A DNA stretch of 43,816 nucleotides, taken from contig JAHZHN010000015.1 of assembly GCA_019420275.1 (NCBI GenBank), positions 1 to 43,816 of the forward strand, in the 5' to 3' direction. Under the pieces are notes generated by a model, which saw only the letters and a list, made by a program, of their open reading frames with translations, was not told the origin of the DNA and did not search any database. Below are positions 15,509 through 24,054 of this stretch, in pieces (the stretch's first letter is position 1; each line of letters begins with the position of its first letter). Both the position numbers and the translations under genes were made by a program. The DNA is from Clostridiales bacterium (GTDB taxonomy: Bacteria; Bacillota; Clostridia; Lachnospirales; Lachnospiraceae).

Positions 15509-17920
15509 ATATTCTTCTTTATATTGTTCAAATTCTTCCTGACTCATCAGCACTCTGCGGGACTTAGTGCCTTCTCCCTCACTGACAATACCTGCCTCAC
15601 AAAGCTGATCCATTAACCTGGAAGCCCGATTAAAGCCAATCTTAAAGGCTCTTTGAAGACTTCCGATCGATGCCTTATCCTTATCAATGATAAACAGAGC
15701 GGCTTTTTCAAAATATTCATCTCGTTCTTCCGAAGTTGCCGCCTTAACTGCTGCCGTGTGAATCTTCTCCTGAATTTCCGATCCATAGCTATCCTCCTGC
15801 TCTGTATTCTGACTCTTCAGAAATTCAACGACTTTAGCGACTTCTTCATCACTTATAAATGCGCCCTGTACACGAATTGGTTTTTGATATCCAGATGGAT
15901 AGAAAAGCATATCTCCTTTTCCTAACAGTTTCTCTGCCCCATTCATATCAATGATCGTTCTGGAATCTACCCCCGATGAAACAGAAAAGGCAATCCTTGA
16001 TGGTACATTTGCCTTGATCAAACCAGTAATGACATTGACAGACGGCCTCTGCGTAGCTATGATCAGATGGATTCCTGCTGCCCTGGCGAGCTGAGAAAGT
16101 CTCACAATTGCATCTTCCACTTCTCCCGGAGCAACCATCATAAGATCCGCCAGCTCATCTATGATAATAACAATCTGAGGCAAAGTCTGAAAATCTTCTC
16201 CTGCAGTTTTGTCTTTTTGAGCCTTTGCAGCTTTATCGTTGTAGCCTTTTAAGTTTCTTACATTGACTTCTGCGAATTTTTTATAACGTTCTCCCATCTC
16301 CATAACAGCCCAGTTTAAAGCGCTGGACGCCTGCTTTGGATCTGTAACAACTGGAATCAGCAAATGCGGGATCCCCTGGTATGCACTTAGTTCTACAACT
16401 TTCGGATCGATCATGATCAGCTTAACCTCATCTGGACGAGCTTTATACAAAATACTCATAATCAGTGTATTGATACACACCGACTTTCCAGACCCAGTCG
16501 CCCCTGCGATCAACAGATGCGGCATTTTAGCAATATCCGAAACCACAATATCACCAGACAAATCTTTTCCTACTGCAAACGTAATTTTTGAATCAAATTC
16601 CTTAAATTTTCTGCTCTCTGCCAGTTCCCGGAACATGACCATCTGATTGGTTTTATTTGGCACTTCAATACCAATAGCTGCTTTCCCCGGAATCGGAGCC
16701 TCAATTCTAATATCCGCTGCCGCCAAATTGAGTTTGATATCATCTGCCAGTCCGACAATCTTGCTGACCTTCACGCCTTGTTCCGGATGAAGTTCAAATC
16801 TTGTGACAGAAGGTCCGCAGCTATACTTGTCAATCTTTACATGAACACCGAAGTTTTCCAGTGTCTGCTGCAGTTTATTCGCTGTTTTCTGCATCTCGGT
16901 CCTGCTCACAGTTCGTCCGGAATTTCCCCGCTGAAGCAGTGTGATCGGAGGGAAGATATAACTTCCGTCCTCTTTGGCTGCCGGAAGGATTTCTACTTCT
17001 GCAGAATCTTCTGATTTTTTTATCTTTTCTGTTTTGACTTCTCTGATTGGTTCCGGCTCTGGTTCCATGATTTCCTCTGGTTCCATGATTTCCTCCGGTT
17101 CCAAGTCAACTCCTTCTGAAACCACTGCTGTCTCTGTATTTTCTTTTAGTCCCTCTTCTGTGAGCGGAAAATCAAACATTGCTGTATTTTTATCTTTTCC
17201 TGTCTTCGGAACCTCAGCTTTGGCTTCTTCCGGCTTCGGACGTCCCATTTTAAAATTGGAGATTTTATGCTGCCATTTTTTTTGCAGTGTCTTTTCCAGA
17301 TCCTTGACCTTTGTCTGCATTCGCTGCGACTTTCTTCTTGTTTTTTTCTTCTTCTTTTTTTTCATAAATGGTGCTGTCACTTTTCTTAAAAATGAAAGAA
17401 ATGACCTTTCCGTAATCAAGATCACAGAAATCAATGAAAGAAAGAATACTATCACAATCGTTCCGCCAAGACCAATTTCCCGATATAATAAAGAACAAAT
17501 CCAGGTTCCAACTACACCGCCGCCCAAATGCTGATTGCTGCTGAAATAAAAAGCCTCATTCAGATTATCTGCCCTGATATCCACAAACATCTGCAAAATA
17601 GCAGAAATCATACATAACAGCAGCAGAGAGAAAAAGGTCTTCTTCACTGCAAGACTGCTGTAATCATTGGAAATCAGCAGCAGGGACAGCAGAAGCCCCA
17701 CGACCGGAACAATATAATAGGTTCCGCCAAAAACCCCAAACAAAAAAGAACTGATGTTGTCACCGAGATAACCACACCATCCGAAATTACTGAAAAATAA
17801 AAAAAGAAAAAGTGCAAAGACAATCAAAACCGCAATTTCTTTATAAAAGGGTTCAAAATCTTTCTTTTTCTTCCGTCTTCTCCCGGACGTCTTTCTTCTT
17901 CCTGTTTTCTTTGCTGCCAT
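15503..17920 (-). CDS. FtsK/SpoIIIE-family DNA translocase
   Basis: An 805-residue membrane-anchored motor that pumps chromosomal DNA at division or sporulation septa. The Lys/Arg-rich N-terminus is followed by about four membrane segments (residues 25-175). A low-complexity linker (about 185-330) contains a perfect EEIMEP repeat. The RecA-like motor has Walker A GATGSGKSV and Walker B-type IVIIIDELADLMM. The C-terminal winged-helix gamma domain (about 735-800) includes GSLQRAFKIGFNRASRLMDQL, which reads the polar KOPS/SRS DNA signals in homologs. Whether it is the vegetative or sporulation paralogue cannot be decided from one copy. It opens the fhs-recA gene cluster. Confidence 0.94.
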   Translation of the reverse strand: MAAKKTGRRKTSGRRRKKKKDFEPFYKEIAVLIVFALFLFLFFSNFGWCGYLGDNISSFLFGVFGGTYYIVPVVGLLLSLLLISNDYSSLAVKKTFFSLLLLCMISAILQMFVDIRADNLNEAFYFSSNQHLGGGVVGTWICSLLYREIGLGGTIVIVFFLSLISVILITERSFLSFLRKVTAPFMKKKKKKKTRRKSQRMQTKVKDLEKTLQKKWQHKISNFKMGRPKPEEAKAEVPKTGKDKNTAMFDFPLTEEGLKENTETAVVSEGVDLEPEEIMEPEEIMEPEPEPIREVKTEKIKKSEDSAEVEILPAAKEDGSYIFPPITLLQRGNSGRTVSRTEMQKTANKLQQTLENFGVHVKIDKYSCGPSVTRFELHPEQGVKVSKIVGLADDIKLNLAAADIRIEAPIPGKAAIGIEVPNKTNQMVMFRELAESRKFKEFDSKITFAVGKDLSGDIVVSDIAKMPHLLIAGATGSGKSVCINTLIMSILYKARPDEVKLIMIDPKVVELSAYQGIPHLLIPVVTDPKQASSALNWAVMEMGERYKKFAEVNVRNLKGYNDKAAKAQKDKTAGEDFQTLPQIVIIIDELADLMMVAPGEVEDAIVRLSQLARAAGIHLIIATQRPSVNVITGLIKANVPSRIAFSVSSGVDSRTIIDMNGAEKLLGKGDMLFYPSGYQKPIRVQGAFISDEEVAKVVEFLKSQNTEQEDSYGSEIQEKIHTAAVKAATSEERDEYFEKAALFIIDKDKASIGSLQRAFKIGFNRASRLMDQLCEAGIVSEGEGTKSRRVLMSQEEFEQYKEEYL
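17061..17102 (-). repeat. In-frame 18-base tandem repeat in ftsK linker
   Basis: An 18-base unit occurs at 17061-17078 and 17079-17096, differing at one base, with a third partial copy to 17102. It encodes EEIMEP repeats in the acidic linker between the membrane domain and the motor. Confidence 0.85.
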
Positions 17921-18051
17921 AGAAATTATTACCTTTCTTATTATTTATTCATTGTACAATTAAATGCGCAAATACGCAAGTGATAGTTCTTATATTGATT
18001 TATTTATATAAAATCTGTATTTTTTTTCAAAAAATCTGTTCAGATCAAAAG

Positions 18052-18077
18052 AGGAACAGCCTAATTAGGCTGTTCCT
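18052..18077 (-). terminator. Terminator of the hydrogenase gene
   Basis: A perfect 26-base palindrome with arms AGGAACAGCCTAA and TTAGGCTGTTCCT. T-rich sequence follows on the minus strand (CTTTTGATC). It lies 36 bases after the hydrogenase stop. Confidence 0.7.
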
Positions 18078-18112
18078 TCTTATCTTCTGTATATTCTATA
18101 TTCTGTTCAATC

Positions 18113-19600
18113 CTAATATTTGGCTGTTTCCGGCGGAACAAAAGCCTCTGCCTCGTTTACAAATTTCTTAACCTGCACATTGGCTTTGTTTACCGGGATA
18201 TTGGTTCCCGCGCCGGCAACGCATCCTCCCGGACATCCCATACCTTCGATCAGATATCCATTCTTTTTGCCTGCCTTTGCCTGAAGCAGCATTTTTCTGC
18301 ATTCAGCAAGTCCTTCTACATGATCGATCTTAATATTCGTACCAGGATAATACTCTTTTACACACGCCTCAATGGCTCCGGCAACACCACTTGCAACCGC
18401 ATATCCTCTTCCGGCTCCAAATGCGTCATTTAATTCTACTTCCTTGTCATAAGTATTGAAGTCAATCTCTTTGGCCTCAAACATCGCTGCCAGTTCCTCA
18501 AATGTGATAACAAAATCTACTTCACTTCGAACAGACTTGCGGGATGCTTCCAGTTTCTTTGCAACACAAGGGCCTACAAAAACAATCTTCGCGTCTTTAT
18601 TCGTCTCTCTCGCAGCTCTTGCTGTGGCAACCATAGGAGTCAGCGCATTAGAAATCTGATCGATCACTTCAGGGAAATACTTCTTTCCAAGCATTGCCCA
18701 AGACGGACAGCAGGAAGTCAGAAGAAACGGTACCTCTCCGGTCGCAACTCCATGAGCATAATGTTCTGCTTCTTCCAATGCACCGGCATCCGCACCTACC
18801 GCAACTTCCCACACATCGAAAAATCCGATGTCAAGCAAAGCGGCTTTGATCTTATTCGGCGTTGCTTTTGGTCCAAATTGTCCTACGAAAGCAGGAGCCA
18901 AAATCGCTATGACTTCATTTCCCTCGTTCATCGCCTTAATCAGCTGATAAATCTGTGATTTATCTGCAATTGCTCCAAACGGACAGCTGACCATACACAT
19001 ACCACAGGAAACACATTTCTCTGGATCGATCTTTGCGCGTCCTGCGTAATCCGTTCCGATAGCTCCTACACCGCAGGCAATCTCGCACGGTCTTCTTCTT
19101 TCATAAATGGCTCCATATGGACAAACTTTGCTGCACTGGCCGCATTTAATACACTTGTCCTGATCAATATGAGAATACCCATCTACAAAACTGATTGCAT
19201 CCTTTGGACACACTTCCATGCAAGGGTGAGCCATACATCCCTGACACTGTTCTCCTACGATATAAGCTTTGTCCTTGCATGCATTGCAGGCAGATGGAAT
19301 GACCTGAAGAAGCGGCGGCTCATAGTATTTTTCCGCAATATTACTTTCATCGATTCCTTTTGTAATCCTTGCCGGCTTATCTGCCGGTCTGAGTGACATT
19401 CCCATGGCAAGGCGGAGCCTCTCTCCTACAACCGCCCTCTCCCTATAAATGCTGTCGCGATACCGCGCAATCTCTCCAGGAACAATCTCATATGGCAAAT
19501 CCTCAATCTTACTAAGATCTTTTTGCTCATATGCAAATTTTGCAATTTCCTTAAATACGCGTCTCCGTATCTCACGGACAGGGGTCTCAATTCCTCTCAT
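18113..19600 (-). CDS. [FeFe] hydrogenase, group B-like monomeric catalytic subunit
   Basis: A protein of about 495 residues that interconverts protons and H2 using an H-cluster. The N-terminal half has several 4Fe-4S motifs: CQGCMAHPCMEVCP, CIKCGQCSKVCP and CVSCGMCMVSCP. The H-cluster motifs follow as TSCCPSW (L1), GPCVAKK (L2) and EGMGCPGGCVAGAG (L3). This combination and the Cys-rich N-terminus match group B enzymes rather than the classical group A HydA. The start at 19600 is preferred over the ATG at 19606 because GGAGG directly abuts the latter but is six bases from the former. No maturases HydE, F or G and no electron-transfer subunits adjoin, so it appears to stand alone. Redox partner unknown. 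Confidence 0.9.
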   Translation of the reverse strand: MRGIETPVREIRRRVFKEIAKFAYEQKDLSKIEDLPYEIVPGEIARYRDSIYRERAVVGERLRLAMGMSLRPADKPARITKGIDESNIAEKYYEPPLLQVIPSACNACKDKAYIVGEQCQGCMAHPCMEVCPKDAISFVDGYSHIDQDKCIKCGQCSKVCPYGAIYERRRPCEIACGVGAIGTDYAGRAKIDPEKCVSCGMCMVSCPFGAIADKSQIYQLIKAMNEGNEVIAILAPAFVGQFGPKATPNKIKAALLDIGFFDVWEVAVGADAGALEEAEHYAHGVATGEVPFLLTSCCPSWAMLGKKYFPEVIDQISNALTPMVATARAARETNKDAKIVFVGPCVAKKLEASRKSVRSEVDFVITFEELAAMFEAKEIDFNTYDKEVELNDAFGAGRGYAVASGVAGAIEACVKEYYPGTNIKIDHVEGLAECRKMLLQAKAGKKNGYLIEGMGCPGGCVAGAGTNIPVNKANVQVKKFVNEAEAFVPPETAKY

Positions 19601-19713
19601 CTGCATCCTCCTTACCTGTTTGTTAAATAAAAAACAATCTTTTTTTCTATTTTACACTATGTCTTATGAAAATAAAAGGCTTTTTTTGTATTTTCTGCAT
19701 AATTTATTGTACA

Positions 19714-20370
19714 TTATTTTATACATTCAGATGAGATATCACAAAGTTCTCTCAACTTGGAAAAAGCTTCCTTCATGCCGCCCAGACAATCGATCAGTCC
19801 TCTCTCCACCGCTTCTTCTCCTGACAAAATCGTTCCCACATCTTTCACTTGTTCGCCTACCGCGAGCATCAGGCGTTCAATTTCTTTCTGCTTTATATGA
19901 GAATGATCACTGATAAACCTGGTAATACGATCCTGTATTTTTTCAATATTTCGATAACTTTGTATAACTCCGATAAAAGTGCCTCCAGTTCTTACTGGAT
20001 GAATCATCATAGTGGCACTCTTTACAATAAAGGAATAGTCCGCTGACACTGCCAGAGGTACTCCGATTGAATGGCTTCCTCCTAAGACAAGGGAAACCGT
20101 CGGCTTGCTCAAAGAAGCAATCAGCTCTGCCAGAGCCAGCCCGCATTCTACATCTCCTCCAATCGTATTAATGAGAATCAGTACTCCTTTGATTCGCTCA
20201 TCTTTTTCCACTCTGGCAAGATCAGGTATCATGTGCTCATATTTTGTTGTCTTAGTTCCCTGGGCCGCATTCTGGTGTCCTTCGATTTCCCCAATAATCG
20301 TCATAATATGAATTCCATCTAAATCTAAACTTCCTGTTTCTTCCATTTCGTCTCGTTGTTCTTCTCTCAT
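19714..20370 (-). CDS. ClpP-like serine peptidase (TepA/YmfB family)
   Basis: A 218-residue cytosolic crotonase-fold peptidase. The nucleophile Ser is in GGSHSIGVP and the catalytic His is in MMIHPVR, the ClpP order and spacing, and INTIGGDVECGLALAELI is the conserved oxyanion and helix region. The N-terminus is Glu/Arg-rich and low-complexity. TepA of Bacillus was reported to aid protein export and lies near spoIIIE there; here ftsK is two genes downstream. The start at 20370 has AGGAA five bases ahead, whereas an upstream in-frame TTG (20391) has no good site. The substrate is unknown. Confidence 0.85.
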   Translation of the reverse strand: MREEQRDEMEETGSLDLDGIHIMTIIGEIEGHQNAAQGTKTTKYEHMIPDLARVEKDERIKGVLILINTIGGDVECGLALAELIASLSKPTVSLVLGGSHSIGVPLAVSADYSFIVKSATMMIHPVRTGGTFIGVIQSYRNIEKIQDRITRFISDHSHIKQKEIERLMLAVGEQVKDVGTILSGEEAVERGLIDCLGGMKEAFSKLRELCDISSECIK

Positions 20371-20410
20371 ATTTTCCTGCCTTTCCGTCAACTATATTTT
20401 TTTGTACATA

Positions 20411-20442
20411 AAAAAAGAAGGAAGTGTATACTTCCTTCTTTT
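20411..20442 (-). terminator. Intrinsic terminator of pyruvate carboxylase
   Basis: Nine-base arms AGAAGGAAG (20416-20424) and CTTCCTTCT (20431-20439) with a TGTATA loop. On the minus strand it is followed by TTTTTTATG. It lies 23 bases past the pyc stop. Confidence 0.85.
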
Positions 20443-20464
20443 AGAATTTCATTTTTTTCTGTTT

Positions 20465-23400
20465 TTATTCTGCAATTTCGAAAGAAATCAGAAGATCTTC
20501 CTGGTTCACCTGTTCTCCTTCTTTTACATAAATCTTGTCGACTTTTCCTTCTACTTTAGAAACTACGGTTGTCTCCATCTTCATTGCCTCTACTGTCATT
20601 AACGGCATATTGACCGTTACTTCATCTCCTTCTTTTACAAGAATCTTGCCGACAGTTCCAGGAATCGTAGATCCAAGATGCGCAGGATTTGACTTATCTG
20701 CTTTTACTCTTCCGTCTGCCTTTACTTCCAGATTCTTATCCAGAACTCGAATTTCACGAATGGATCCATTCACTTCGAAATCCAGCAGACGATATCCGTC
20801 TTCATCCGGCTCTGACATATCCATAAATTTGATAATCAGATATTTACCTTCATCAAGGCGAAGCACTGTCTCTTCTCCCTTTCTCAGTCCGTAGAAATAT
20901 ACATGGCTTTCCAGTCCTGTTACATCATTATACGCTTCGAAATGTCTGCAGTAATCTTCGTATACTTTCGGATACAGAGCATAACTCAACGCCTTCTGCT
21001 GGAGTACTTCTGGATCTTCCATATTTTCAGTATAGAAATTTTCTTTTAATCCGTTTTTAATATAATCAAAATCTTCATCTGGAAGCAGGCTTCCAGGACG
21101 TACTGTAATCGGTTTTTTGCCCTTAAGAACGATTTTCTGAAGTTCTTCCGGGAATCCTCCCTCTGGCTGTCCGATCATTCCCTGGAAATATTCCACAACA
21201 GAATCCGGATATGATAAATCTTTTCCTGCTGTCAAGATATTTTCTTTTGTCAGATTGTTCTTGAACATGAAAATTGCAAAATCTCCGACTACTTTGGAAG
21301 ACGGTGTTACTTTTACGATATTTCCAAGCAGCTGATTTGCATCTTTATAAAGTCCCTTGATTTCTTCAAAATCTTCTGCTGCTCCCATTTCTTTAACCTG
21401 GGCCAGAAGATTAGAATACTGACCACCCGGAATCTCATATTTGTAGATTTCCGTATTTGGAGCATCCATTCCGCTTTCAAATTGTTTGTAAACCGGACGG
21501 ATTCTTTCATAATAATGACTTAATTCTGTCAGTTCATCCGGATTCAGTTTTGTATCTCGCTCTGTTCCCCGCAAAGCTTCCACAAGAGAATTCATGCAAG
21601 GGTTACTTGTCATGGAACTCATAGATCCAATAGCACAGTCAACAATATCTACCCCTGCTTCTGCTGCCATCAGCAGCGTGCTGACTCCGTTACCCGTAGA
21701 ATCATGGGTATGTAAGTTTACCGGAATCTTTAATTCTTCTTTCAGCGCAGAAATCAGCTTCTTGGCTGCATATGGCTTTACAAGACCTGCCATATCCTTG
21801 ATCGTAAAGATATGAACTCCTAAGTTTTCTAGTTCTTTTGCCTTTTTCACATAATAATCTAAGGTATACTTGGTTTCATTCGGATCTGTAATATCACCAG
21901 TATAACAGATAGTTCCTTCTACAATCTTTCCAGTCTTTAATGCGATCTCAATCGGCATCTTCATATTTTCAACCCAGTTCAGGCTGTCAAAAATACGAAA
22001 GACATCTACACCTCTTTTTGCTGCCTCTTCAATAAAAGTACGAACTACATTATCTGGATAGTTGCTGTATCCAACTGCATTGGAAGCGCGCAGCAGCATC
22101 TGGATCAGAGTATTTGGCATATGCTTCCTTAAAAGTTCCAGTCTTCTCCATGGTGATTCTTTCAGGAAACGATAAGCCGTATCATAAGTAGCTCCGCCCC
22201 ATGCTTCCACAGAAAATGCTTCCTGCATAAATGCATTCGTCGCATCGGAAGCACCGACCAGATCTTTGGTACGCATACGTGTTGCCATCAAAGACTGCTG
22301 GGCATCCCGCATTGTTGTATCTGTGATATATAACTTCTTTTCATTTAAAATCTTTTGCGTAAATCCTTCTGCTCCAAGTTTCAGGAATTCATCTCTCGCT
22401 CCGTATATCTGGCGTTCCCTGTCAAACTTCGGAGGCACCATATTTTCAAAATATGGCTTTTCTTCCGCATGCTGCTCATTTACCATCTTCTGTCCAAGAA
22501 ATTCCAAAATTTTGGTAGCGCGGTCCTGACTTTCCGGAAGAAGGAACAGTTCAGGAGTATCCTCAATAAATGTCGTATAACAATTTCCGGAACGGAATGT
22601 CTCATGATTGAGCACATTGATCAGGAACGGAATGTTTGTCTTTACTCCACGGATTCTTGTTTCCTTCAATACACGAATGGATTTATCTACAGCTCTCTTA
22701 AATGTCCTGTCATAAGAAATTGCTTTTACAAGCAGACTATCATAATATGGTGTGATTTCTGCTCCCGCATAAGCATTTCCGCCGTCCAAACGGATTCCAT
22801 TTCCTGCACCAGAACGATATACGGTAATCTTTCCGGTATCTGGAAGGAAATTATTGAGAGGATCTTCTGTTGTGATACGTGTCTGAATAGAATATCCATT
22901 ACACTCAACAGATTCCTGAGATGGAATCCCGATTTCCTCAGAATCCAATGGGTAGCCCTCAGCGATCAGAATCTGAGCCTGTACGATGTCAATTCCCGTT
23001 ACCATCTCAGTAATCGTATGTTCTACCTGAATTCTTGGGTTCATTTCAATAAAGTACGCATTGTTGTCTGCATCTACCAGGAACTCCAGAGTTCCGGCAT
23101 TTTTATATCCTACATGTTTTGCCAGGCGGATGGAGCAGTCAAAAATCTGCTGACGCACATCATCCGGCACACTGAAAGCAGGCGCATATTCTACTACCTT
23201 CTGGTGCCTTCTTTGTACAGAACAGTCACGGTCAAAAAGGTGAACAACATGTCCATATTCATCTCCAAGGATCTGTACTTCGATATGCTTTGGACTCTTT
23301 AAATATTTTTCAACAAAAATCTGGTCATCCCCAAAGGCCTTTTTGGATTCGTCTCTTGCTTCTGCATATTCTTTCGGCATCTCCTCAGCGGAATTTACAA

Positions 23401-23923
23401 TACGCATTCCACGGCCTCCGCCTCCATTCGAAGCTTTCAGCATAACCGGATATCCTACATGATCTGCAATTTTAAGAACTTCATCCAATTCATGCACTGC
23501 ATGATCAACACCTGGGATGATCGGCACATCTGCCTCAATCGCCATCTGCTTAGAAGAAATTTTGTCTCCCATCTTTCGCATCAGATCAGAAGAAGGTCCG
23601 ATAAAAGTAATTCCATTCTTCTCACAAGCATCTACAAATTCAGGATTCTCTGAAAGAAATCCATATCCAGGATGAATTGCATCAACGTTCTTCTCTTTTG
23701 CAATTCGGATAATCGTATTGATATCTAAGTATGCATCAATTGGTCCTTTATCCGGATTCAGCTGATAGGATTCGTCTGCTTTGGAACGAAACAGAGCATA
23801 ACGATCCTCCTTTGAGAAAACGCCTACCGTAGTAATTCCAAGCTCACTTAATGCACGGAAAACTCTGATTGCAATCTCGCCTCGATTGGCAACCAAAACT
23901 TTTTTAAATTTCTTTATTTCCAT
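20465..23923 (-). CDS. pyc: Pyruvate carboxylase
   Basis: A 1152-residue single-chain biotin enzyme making oxaloacetate from pyruvate, bicarbonate and ATP. The N-terminal biotin carboxylase/ATP-grasp domain (about 1-455) includes KASNGGGGRGMRIV. The carboxyltransferase TIM barrel (about 530-800) begins TDTTMRDAQQSLMATRMRT. The PYC allosteric/tetramerisation region follows, and a C-terminal biotinyl domain (about 1080-1152) carries the biotinylated Lys in VEAMKMET. Full length is as in other bacteria. It is monocistronic: own promoter at 23972-24000, ribosome site AAAAGGAG, and a strong terminator. The role is anaplerotic, toward aspartate and C4-dicarboxylates. Confidence 0.97.
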   Translation of the reverse strand: MEIKKFKKVLVANRGEIAIRVFRALSELGITTVGVFSKEDRYALFRSKADESYQLNPDKGPIDAYLDINTIIRIAKEKNVDAIHPGYGFLSENPEFVDACEKNGITFIGPSSDLMRKMGDKISSKQMAIEADVPIIPGVDHAVHELDEVLKIADHVGYPVMLKASNGGGGRGMRIVNSAEEMPKEYAEARDESKKAFGDDQIFVEKYLKSPKHIEVQILGDEYGHVVHLFDRDCSVQRRHQKVVEYAPAFSVPDDVRQQIFDCSIRLAKHVGYKNAGTLEFLVDADNNAYFIEMNPRIQVEHTITEMVTGIDIVQAQILIAEGYPLDSEEIGIPSQESVECNGYSIQTRITTEDPLNNFLPDTGKITVYRSGAGNGIRLDGGNAYAGAEITPYYDSLLVKAISYDRTFKRAVDKSIRVLKETRIRGVKTNIPFLINVLNHETFRSGNCYTTFIEDTPELFLLPESQDRATKILEFLGQKMVNEQHAEEKPYFENMVPPKFDRERQIYGARDEFLKLGAEGFTQKILNEKKLYITDTTMRDAQQSLMATRMRTKDLVGASDATNAFMQEAFSVEAWGGATYDTAYRFLKESPWRRLELLRKHMPNTLIQMLLRASNAVGYSNYPDNVVRTFIEEAAKRGVDVFRIFDSLNWVENMKMPIEIALKTGKIVEGTICYTGDITDPNETKYTLDYYVKKAKELENLGVHIFTIKDMAGLVKPYAAKKLISALKEELKIPVNLHTHDSTGNGVSTLLMAAEAGVDIVDCAIGSMSSMTSNPCMNSLVEALRGTERDTKLNPDELTELSHYYERIRPVYKQFESGMDAPNTEIYKYEIPGGQYSNLLAQVKEMGAAEDFEEIKGLYKDANQLLGNIVKVTPSSKVVGDFAIFMFKNNLTKENILTAGKDLSYPDSVVEYFQGMIGQPEGGFPEELQKIVLKGKKPITVRPGSLLPDEDFDYIKNGLKENFYTENMEDPEVLQQKALSYALYPKVYEDYCRHFEAYNDVTGLESHVYFYGLRKGEETVLRLDEGKYLIIKFMDMSEPDEDGYRLLDFEVNGSIREIRVLDKNLEVKADGRVKADKSNPAHLGSTIPGTVGKILVKEGDEVTVNMPLMTVEAMKMETTVVSKVEGKVDKIYVKEGEQVNQEDLLISFEIAE

Positions 23924-23971
23924 GGTTTTCTCCTTTTCATAATTTCATACAAAATTGTATTTTTAAAGAAC

Positions 23972-24000
23972 ATTATATCTTAAAATACCACTTTTTACAA
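23972..24000 (-). promoter_or_regulatory. pyc promoter with downstream inverted repeat
   Basis: On the minus strand, TTGTAA (23995-24000), a 17-base spacer and a perfect TATAAT (23972-23977). Between it and the ribosome site lies an inverted repeat ATACAA-AA-TTGTAT (23947-23960), a possible operator. Confidence 0.7.
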
Positions 24001-24006
24001 TAGTAC

Positions 24007-24044
24007 AAAAAAAGAAAGGGTCTCCTTTCGGAAATCCCCTTTCT
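24007..24044 (-). terminator. Intrinsic terminator of the ispH-rpsA gene
   Basis: Arms GAAAGGG (24014-24020) and CCCTTTC (24037-24043); a seven-base T-run follows on the minus strand. It begins 11 bases after the stop. Confidence 0.8.
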
Positions 24045-24054
24045 GATTTTTATC

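Noticed and set aside
19607..19713. Hydrogenase promoter
   Set aside because: A TAAAAT -10-like element exists, but no acceptable -35 box is positioned with it.
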